A stretch of DNA of 64,000 nt from Deltaproteobacteria bacterium (GTDB taxonomy: Bacteria > Myxococcota_A > Polyangia > Nannocystales > Nannocystaceae), in contig JADJEE010000001.1 in the NCBI GenBank assembly GCA_016709225.1, forward strand, positions 2,790,001 through 2,854,000, in the 5' to 3' direction. This document shows, one piece after another, positions 59,638 through 64,000 of this stretch; position 1 is the stretch's first letter; each line of letters starts with the position of its first letter. The notes beneath the pieces were generated by a model. The model worked only from the letters and a program-made list of their open reading frames with translations, was not told the origin of the DNA and made no database searches. The translations under genes were made by a program, and so were the position numbers.

Positions 59638-60228
59638 ATGAGGACCTCGCACCTGCCGATCGCCGCGCCCTGCCACGAGGACTGGGACGCGATGACGCCC
59701 GTCGACCGCGGCCGCTTCTGCCAGTCGTGCACGAAGAAGGTCCACGACCTGACCGAGATGACGCAGGACGAGGCCCAGGCCCTGCTGGACGCACGCGCGG
59801 GCGAGCGCATCTGCGTGCGCTACGCCCACGACGACCACGGGCGGATCCGCTTTCGTCCGGCCGCGCTCGCGGCCGTGGCCGTGGCCGCGCTCGCAGCCTG
59901 CACCCCGCACGCGCCGCCGGAATCCGCGCCCCACGATCCCCACGACCCGGTCGTGGGCACCGTCGCATCGCCCCCTTCGATCCCGACCGCGCCGACGCCA
60001 CCGGTGGTTGCCCCACCGCCGCCGCGCGATCCCGACGTGCGTCACGTGATGGGCGAAGCCCCCGCGATCGAGCCACCACCGCCCACGGTGGTGAAGGGCA
60101 AGATCGCCGCGCCGCAGCCCGAGCCCGTCCATGTCGTCAAGGGCGACATCTCGGTGCCCAACGAGCCCTGCGATCCCGCGTCGCCGGCCGCCACCGCGCT
60201 GCCGAAGTGGAACGAGGGCATGCGCTGA
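59638..60228 (+). CDS. Unknown protein with CxxC-type N-domain and one membrane helix
   Basis: A 196-residue protein. Residues 10-45 (PCHEDWDAMT, GRFCQSCTKKVHDLTEMT) match a short module seen in Bacteroidota and Myxococcota: C-H-x-x-W-x-x-M then GRxCxxCxKxVxDxT, with Cys12, Cys28 and Cys31 as likely metal ligands. One membrane helix follows (RPAALAAVAVAALAAC, residues 78-93). Then a Pro-rich region (VVAPPPPRDPD, IEPPPPTVVKGK) leads to the C-terminus. The topology suggests a cytoplasmic Cys module with a periplasmic Pro-rich tail. Function unknown. Lies 65 bp after the sulfotransferase-like gene. Confidence 0.75.
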   Translation: MRTSHLPIAAPCHEDWDAMTPVDRGRFCQSCTKKVHDLTEMTQDEAQALLDARAGERICVRYAHDDHGRIRFRPAALAAVAVAALAACTPHAPPESAPHDPHDPVVGTVASPPSIPTAPTPPVVAPPPPRDPDVRHVMGEAPAIEPPPPTVVKGKIAAPQPEPVHVVKGDISVPNEPCDPASPAATALPKWNEGMR

Positions 60229-60247
60229 CGGAGGCAGGTGTCGTCGC

Positions 60248-60268
60248 GCCGCGGCGTCTCACCGCGGC
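60248..60268. terminator. Bidirectional terminator hairpin
   Basis: Perfect 7-bp stem GCCGCGG / CCGCGGC with a 7-nt loop in the 43-bp gap between two convergent genes. Confidence 0.5.
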
Positions 60269-60271
60269 CGG

Positions 60272-60952
60272 CTACGAGCGGGCGGGCAACGCGTGCGCGC
60301 CGGTCGCGGCCCAGCGAAACCACAACCGTCCCGAGAGCGCCGCGTCGACCAGGTGCGCCGGCGCGGCCGCGGGCGTCGACAGCAACGTGCGCAGGCGATG
60401 GGCGAGATCGTCGGTGCCCTCGGACCAGACCACGCGGTTGGGTCGACCCGGTGCGGCTTCGATCAGCACGAAGAGCCCCGCGCTCGCGGGCACCTCGGTG
60501 AGCGCCGAGAAGCCCAGCTGCACGTCGTTCGACCACACCACACCGGTGCGCGCATCGAAGTGGGGGAACGCATCGGGGTGCGGCGCGGGCCGACCGATGA
60601 GACCGCGGATCACGTCGAGCGACGACACCACGCCGACCGCGTGCCCTGCGGCATCGACCACCACCAGGTGGTGACGCGAGCTCTCGGCCATGCGCTCGGC
60701 GACCTCGCGGATCGACGCGCCCTCGTCGATGCACGCCGGCGGCACGCTCATGTACGCAGCCACCGAGCCACCCGCGCGCGCGTCGAGCAACGCGCGCAGC
60801 GAGACGAAGCCGATCGTGACGCCGTCGGCGTCGAGCACCGGCGCGCCGGTGATTCCGAGCGCCACCAAGTGCCGCAGCACCAGCTCGGCACGATCCCCAG
60901 TGCGGACGCTGAAGACCTCGTGGTTCATGATTTCCGCGACCGCGACCGCCAT
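60272..60952 (-). CDS. Tandem CBS-domain protein
   Basis: A 226-residue cytoplasmic protein. Two CBS motifs form one Bateman module: IMNHEVFSVRTGDRAELVLR with GAPVLDADGVTIGFVSLRAL (residues about 8-65), and PPACIDEGASIREVAERMAE with HHLVVVDAAGHAVGVVSSLD (about 70-130). CBS pairs bind adenine nucleotides and act as energy sensors. The C-terminal 90 residues are an unrecognised strand-rich part (TGVVWSNDVQLGFSALTEVP). GAGGGG about 8 nt before the ATG at 60952 sets the start; the frame is open to 61171. Divergent from the MYXO-CTERM gene. Confidence 0.88.
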   Translation of the reverse strand: MAVAVAEIMNHEVFSVRTGDRAELVLRHLVALGITGAPVLDADGVTIGFVSLRALLDARAGGSVAAYMSVPPACIDEGASIREVAERMAESSRHHLVVVDAAGHAVGVVSSLDVIRGLIGRPAPHPDAFPHFDARTGVVWSNDVQLGFSALTEVPASAGLFVLIEAAPGRPNRVVWSEGTDDLAHRLRTLLSTPAAAPAHLVDAALSGRLWFRWAATGAHALPARS

Positions 60953-61121
60953 TGGAGAAGCCCCCTCGTGGACCCGCAGGAACGGACCCGCAACCAGGCT
61001 AACGACGGCAGGCGATCCGCGCATCGGCAATCCATGCGCGACGTCCCGGTAGTGCGGCCAACGCAATTTCGCGGCGATGCGGCGCCCCTGTGGTCGACGA
61101 ATCACCGCTACCATCGTCGTC

Positions 61122-62000
61122 GTGGGGAACCTCCGACCGCTGCGACGCCATGCTGCACGCCTCATCGCCATCGCTGCGCTGGGGTTCGCGACCGAGGCCC
61201 ACGCCGATCAAGTCGTGGTGCTCGACCAGACCTGGACGCACTCGCCCGACCTCCCCGACTCGCACTTCCGCGTGGAGCCGCAGGCCGGCACACCGCAGGA
61301 CTGGACCAGCCCGGTCGACTATACCGGCGGCTCGGTGTGGGTCTACCTCGAGGTGCAGACCAAGCCGACCGCACAGGAGACCAAGTTCCAGGTCTGCTTC
61401 GAAGCCACGCCGACGTATGCCTGCACGTACCAATCGCCGACGTACACCGAGATCGGCACGTACGAGTGGGAGACGCCCTTCGACGGCTTCTGGTCGCCGC
61501 CGGGCGAGTACGTCGACTGGACGCAGGGCGTGAACCAGATCGCCTGCATCCTCAAGGACACGATGAACGGCAAGCCGTCGGCCGACAACGTCGGTGACGA
61601 GGTCGCGGCGCTCTACACCCCGACCGACGTCCGCATGGTCGTGACCGTGGTGGAGGCCGGCGGCATCTACGAGCCGCCGACGCCGACCGGTGCGGGCGGC
61701 AGCAGCAGCGGCGGCAGCGAAGGCGGCGGCGCCGACTCGGGCGGCACGGAGGGCAGCGCCGGCAGCAGCGGCGGTCCGGTCGGCAGCGAGGGCGGCGCGG
61801 GCAGCTCGGACGGCGGCGGCGAGACCACCGCGGCGGCGACCACCAGCGGCGGCAGCGGGAGCGAGAGCAGCGGCGCTGCGATGGCACCGAGTGACGGCGA
61901 CACCAGCGGCTGCAGCTGCCGCAGCGACGGCGGCACGCCGGCCCCGGCAGCCGCACTGCTCGGCTTGCTCGCGTGGCTGCGTCGTCGTCGTCGACACTGA
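61122..62000 (+). CDS. Secreted protein with MYXO-CTERM, unknown function
   Basis: A 292-residue exported protein. From a GTG at 61122 the signal peptide is RRHAARLIAIAALGFATEAHA, cleaved before DQ; an ATG at 61077 would give an over-long signal. Residues about 30-185 form a beta-sandwich-like domain with two Cys pairs (KFQVCFEATPTYACTYQSP, QIACILKDTMNGK). A long Gly/Ser/Thr linker leads to the MYXO-CTERM tail (DTSGCSCRSDGG, AAALLGLLAWLRRRRRH), so it should be surface-anchored after processing. No enzyme motif. The serine hydrolase lipoprotein follows 18 bp later. Confidence 0.82.
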   Translation: MGNLRPLRRHAARLIAIAALGFATEAHADQVVVLDQTWTHSPDLPDSHFRVEPQAGTPQDWTSPVDYTGGSVWVYLEVQTKPTAQETKFQVCFEATPTYACTYQSPTYTEIGTYEWETPFDGFWSPPGEYVDWTQGVNQIACILKDTMNGKPSADNVGDEVAALYTPTDVRMVVTVVEAGGIYEPPTPTGAGGSSSGGSEGGGADSGGTEGSAGSSGGPVGSEGGAGSSDGGGETTAAATTSGGSGSESSGAAMAPSDGDTSGCSCRSDGGTPAPAAALLGLLAWLRRRRRH

Positions 62001-62018
62001 TCGGGTCGGGCGCGGGTC

Positions 62019-63461
62019 ATGCTTCGCATGCGCCTTCCGGGTTGGCTCGTCGCGACCGCGCTGTGCAGCACGACGGCGTGCTCGCGCGGGCCGGCGCCCC
62101 CGCGGCCACCGGTCGTCGCCGTGACGCCGCACCTGCCGGTCGCCTTCGACGCCGCCGCGGTCGACGCGTGGATGGCGGCGCAGCTGCAGCAGCGCGGGCT
62201 GGTCGGCGTGCAGCTTGCCATCGCCCGCGGCGGCGAGCTGGTGTTCTCGCGCAGCTACGGCCGCGCGCGCGTCGGCGGTGCGAAGCTCAGCGACGACACC
62301 GCGTTCGCGATCGGCTCGATCACCAAGCAGTTCGTGTGTGCCGCCGCCGCGATGCTCGAGCACGACGGCAAGCTCGCGCTCACCGATCCGGTGGCGAAGT
62401 ACCAACCCGAGCTCACGCGCGCCAGCGACATCACGCTCGACGATCTCGGCGCCCACCTGTCGGGCTATCGTGATTTCTACCCGCTGGACTTCCTCGACCA
62501 GCGCATGCGCACGCCGACCACCCCGGCGGCGGTCATCCAGCGCTACGCGACCGCGCCGCTGGACTTCGAGCCACGCACGCGGTGGTCGTACAGCAACACC
62601 GGGTTCCTCGTGCTCGGTCGGGTCATCGAGCAGGTCGGCGGCACGCCGCTGGGGCCGTGGCTGCGCACCCACGTGTTCGCGCCGCTGCACATGGACCACA
62701 GCCACTTCGAGCCCGCGCCGCAGACCGCGGGACTGGCCACCGGCCACACCCGCTTCGCACTCGGCGAGCCGAGCCCGACCCCGCGCGAAGCCAGCGGCTG
62801 GATCGATGCGGCCGGCGGCATCTGGGCCACTGCGAGCGACCTCGTGCGCTGGGACCTGGGCCTGCTGGCCGGCACCGTCGTGCCACCCGACGCCCGCGCG
62901 AAGCTGACGACCGCGCGCACCCTCGCCGACGGTCGTAGCACCGACTACGGCTGCGGGCTCGGCGTGCGGCGACAGTCCGGCGACGAGCTGTGGAGCCACT
63001 CGGGTGCGGTCAGCGGCTTCGTCGCCTACAACACCGTGATCCCGCGGACCGGCACCGCCGTGGTCTTGTTGGCCAACACCGAGGGCAGCAGCGTGGGCGA
63101 CCTGCACGCGGAGCTGGTCGCGATGATGCTCGCGGTGCCCGAGCAGGTGCCGATCGTCGCCGGCCCCGGTGCGGTCGAGGTCGCGGGGCAGCTGTTCGCC
63201 CAGCTGCAGCGCGGCACCCTCGATCGCACGCGGCTGTCGAGCGAGCTGTCGGCCTACTACGACCCCGCGCGCGTGCGTGCGGCCGCGGGGCGCTTGCGCG
63301 AGCTCGGCACGCCCGTGCGCATCGAGGCCGACCGAGCGCGCGAGCGCGGCGGCCTCGAGGTCACGCACCTGCGGCTGGTGTTCGCCGATCGCACCGTCAA
63401 GGCGCTGATGTACCGGCGGCCCGATGGCACCGTCGAGGAGTTCCTGCTGTTGCACGACTGA
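62019..63461 (+). CDS. Beta-lactamase-related serine hydrolase lipoprotein
   Basis: A 480-residue lipoprotein (lipobox LCSTTAC) with a class C beta-lactamase/penicillin-binding-like domain. Catalytic SxxK is Ser100-Ile-Thr-Lys103 in FAIGSITKQF, the YxN is in TRWSYSNTGFLVLG, and HSGAVSGFVAYN supplies the third motif (HxG in place of KTG). Such enzymes hydrolyse esters or peptides outside the cell; resistance activity is not implied. The last 110 residues are a separate small domain (TLDRTRLSSELSAYYDPARV; VTHLRLVFADRTVKALMYRR), common as a C-terminal extension in this family. Confidence 0.9.
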   Translation: MLRMRLPGWLVATALCSTTACSRGPAPPRPPVVAVTPHLPVAFDAAAVDAWMAAQLQQRGLVGVQLAIARGGELVFSRSYGRARVGGAKLSDDTAFAIGSITKQFVCAAAAMLEHDGKLALTDPVAKYQPELTRASDITLDDLGAHLSGYRDFYPLDFLDQRMRTPTTPAAVIQRYATAPLDFEPRTRWSYSNTGFLVLGRVIEQVGGTPLGPWLRTHVFAPLHMDHSHFEPAPQTAGLATGHTRFALGEPSPTPREASGWIDAAGGIWATASDLVRWDLGLLAGTVVPPDARAKLTTARTLADGRSTDYGCGLGVRRQSGDELWSHSGAVSGFVAYNTVIPRTGTAVVLLANTEGSSVGDLHAELVAMMLAVPEQVPIVAGPGAVEVAGQLFAQLQRGTLDRTRLSSELSAYYDPARVRAAAGRLRELGTPVRIEADRARERGGLEVTHLRLVFADRTVKALMYRRPDGTVEEFLLLHD

Positions 63462-63773
63462 CACCCGCGCGTCTGGGCCGGTCACGACGGCGGCCCGCCG
63501 ACGAGCGCGGCCCACGGTCCCGCGAACCCCCTTCGCGGACGCGATCTCGGCGTCGGCCCGGGGAGCGGGCGTCGACGTGCACGCTCGTGCACGATCGCAA
63601 CCCCCGCGTCCGCCCCGAGCGCGCGACCTCGCACTGACGAAGTGCCGTCTGCGTAGTGCAGCCGACTCACGAATCCAACATCGGCACGCGCCGTACGAAG
63701 GGTGCTGCATGCCACGCAACGACCGATTGCCGGCGACGTCGCGGGCTGCGATGGTGCGAGCTGGGAGTGGGGA
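63462..63773. other. Intergenic region, 312 bp
   Basis: Between the serine hydrolase and the third DUF1592 gene, both on the plus strand. Open frames here do not resemble proteins. A weak hairpin GGGCCG / CGGCCC (63475-63496, 10-nt loop) may end the upstream transcript. A promoter for the DUF1592 gene must lie here, but no consensus was seen. Confidence 0.45.
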
Positions 63774-64000
63774 TGCAACGTAACACGCGAGCCGTCGTGA
63801 TCATGGGAGCGCTGGCGCTCGCGTCGGGTTGCTACACCGGCGTCGGCGAGGGCCGAGCCGATGGGCAAGCCGAGGGCGGCAGCACGGGACTCACCGGCGC
63901 CGCGGAGGCCGGTGGCAGCGACGGCGACTCGACCGGAGGCGGCGCCGAGGCGCAGGACCCCGGGCGCGTCACGCTGCACCGACTCAACCGCGCCGAGTAC
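63774..64000 (+). CDS. DUF1592-family lipoprotein, third copy, N-terminus only
   Basis: 75 codons at the right edge. The signal (TRAVVIMGALALASGC) has a lipobox, then a Gly/Ser/Asp/Thr tether (AAEAGGSDGDSTGGG). The first family residues VTLHRLNRAEY match the start of the DUF1587 block seen in the genes at 1581 and 12744 (RLSRDEFDN and RLLLARQYTHA there). GGGAG and GGGG lie just before the ATG. The rest, and a likely DUF1552 partner, would be beyond the window. Confidence 0.75.

Noticed and set aside
60999..63719. 906-codon open frame on the minus strand
   Set aside because: Antisense to the MYXO-CTERM and serine hydrolase genes; no motif, low-complexity Arg/Ala runs.

Overview
The window is about 70% G+C by eye, almost fully coding, and carries a dense set of secreted and lipid-anchored proteins. 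Three proteins end in a Gly-Cys motif, one hydrophobic helix and an arginine cluster (the MYXO-CTERM sorting tail). One has seven DUF4215 disulfide repeats. At least a dozen have a lipobox followed by a Gly/Ser/Asp-rich linker. Together with three eukaryote-like Ser/Thr kinases and several DUF1552/DUF1592/DUF1501 proteins, this points to a myxobacterium-like member of Myxococcota, possibly of the Nannocystis/Plesiocystis group. The lineage is inferred from family content, not from a marker gene. No rRNA, tRNA, CRISPR array, insertion sequence or phage gene was seen.

Layout. 1-9283 (minus strand): a partial short-chain dehydrogenase, a DUF1552 + DUF1592 pair, a von Willebrand A lipoprotein, and a DUF1549-like / DUF1501 / haem-motif lipoprotein cluster. 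9709-24120: a zinc M15 peptidase with MYXO-CTERM, a second DUF1592 + DUF1552 pair, an eight-CxxCH cytochrome divergent from an LNS2 phosphatase-like lipoprotein, two large lipoproteins, an MBL hydrolase with a ferritin-like lipoprotein, and a PP2C phosphatase. 24348-31246: a tightly coupled plus-strand signalling operon (thioredoxin-like protein, membrane histidine kinase, FIST sensor, soluble histidine kinase, receiver-HDOD, receiver-degenerate HD). 31299-33910: SpoVR and DUF444 without the usual PrkA kinase. 34015-43969: an ECF-type sigma factor, two TPR-linked Ser/Thr kinases and the DUF4215 protein. 44007-45300: a VOC-ArsR-SRPBCC operon with an operator inside its promoter. 45387-46076: a peroxiredoxin-like lipoprotein with an in-frame TGA at the catalytic cysteine position, read here as a selenoprotein. 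46278-49814: HupE/UreJ, a propeller-like lipoprotein and DUF4331. 49889-55331: a catalase-like protein, a membrane protein, a rhodanese, a triple TusA-DsrE2 fusion and a Ser/Thr kinase-pseudoreceiver-HPt hybrid. 55503-58559: a small Cys-containing protein, an FkbM methyltransferase, glyoxalase I, an unknown protein and a Gly/Trp/Tyr-rich RiPP-precursor-like peptide. 58730-64000: a sulfotransferase-like protein, an unknown Cys-motif protein, a CBS protein, a MYXO-CTERM protein, a serine hydrolase lipoprotein and the start of a third DUF1592 lipoprotein.

The strongest unusual signals are the TGA-containing redoxin at 45387-46076, the Gly/aromatic peptide with a double-glycine leader at 58299-58559, the kinase-pseudoreceiver-HPt protein at 53604-55331, and the TusA-TusA-TusA-like-DsrE2 fusion beside a rhodanese. 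Many long open frames on the opposite strand, one of 1167 codons, are shadows caused by high G+C and were left out. Family names come from recognition of motifs; no database search was run.
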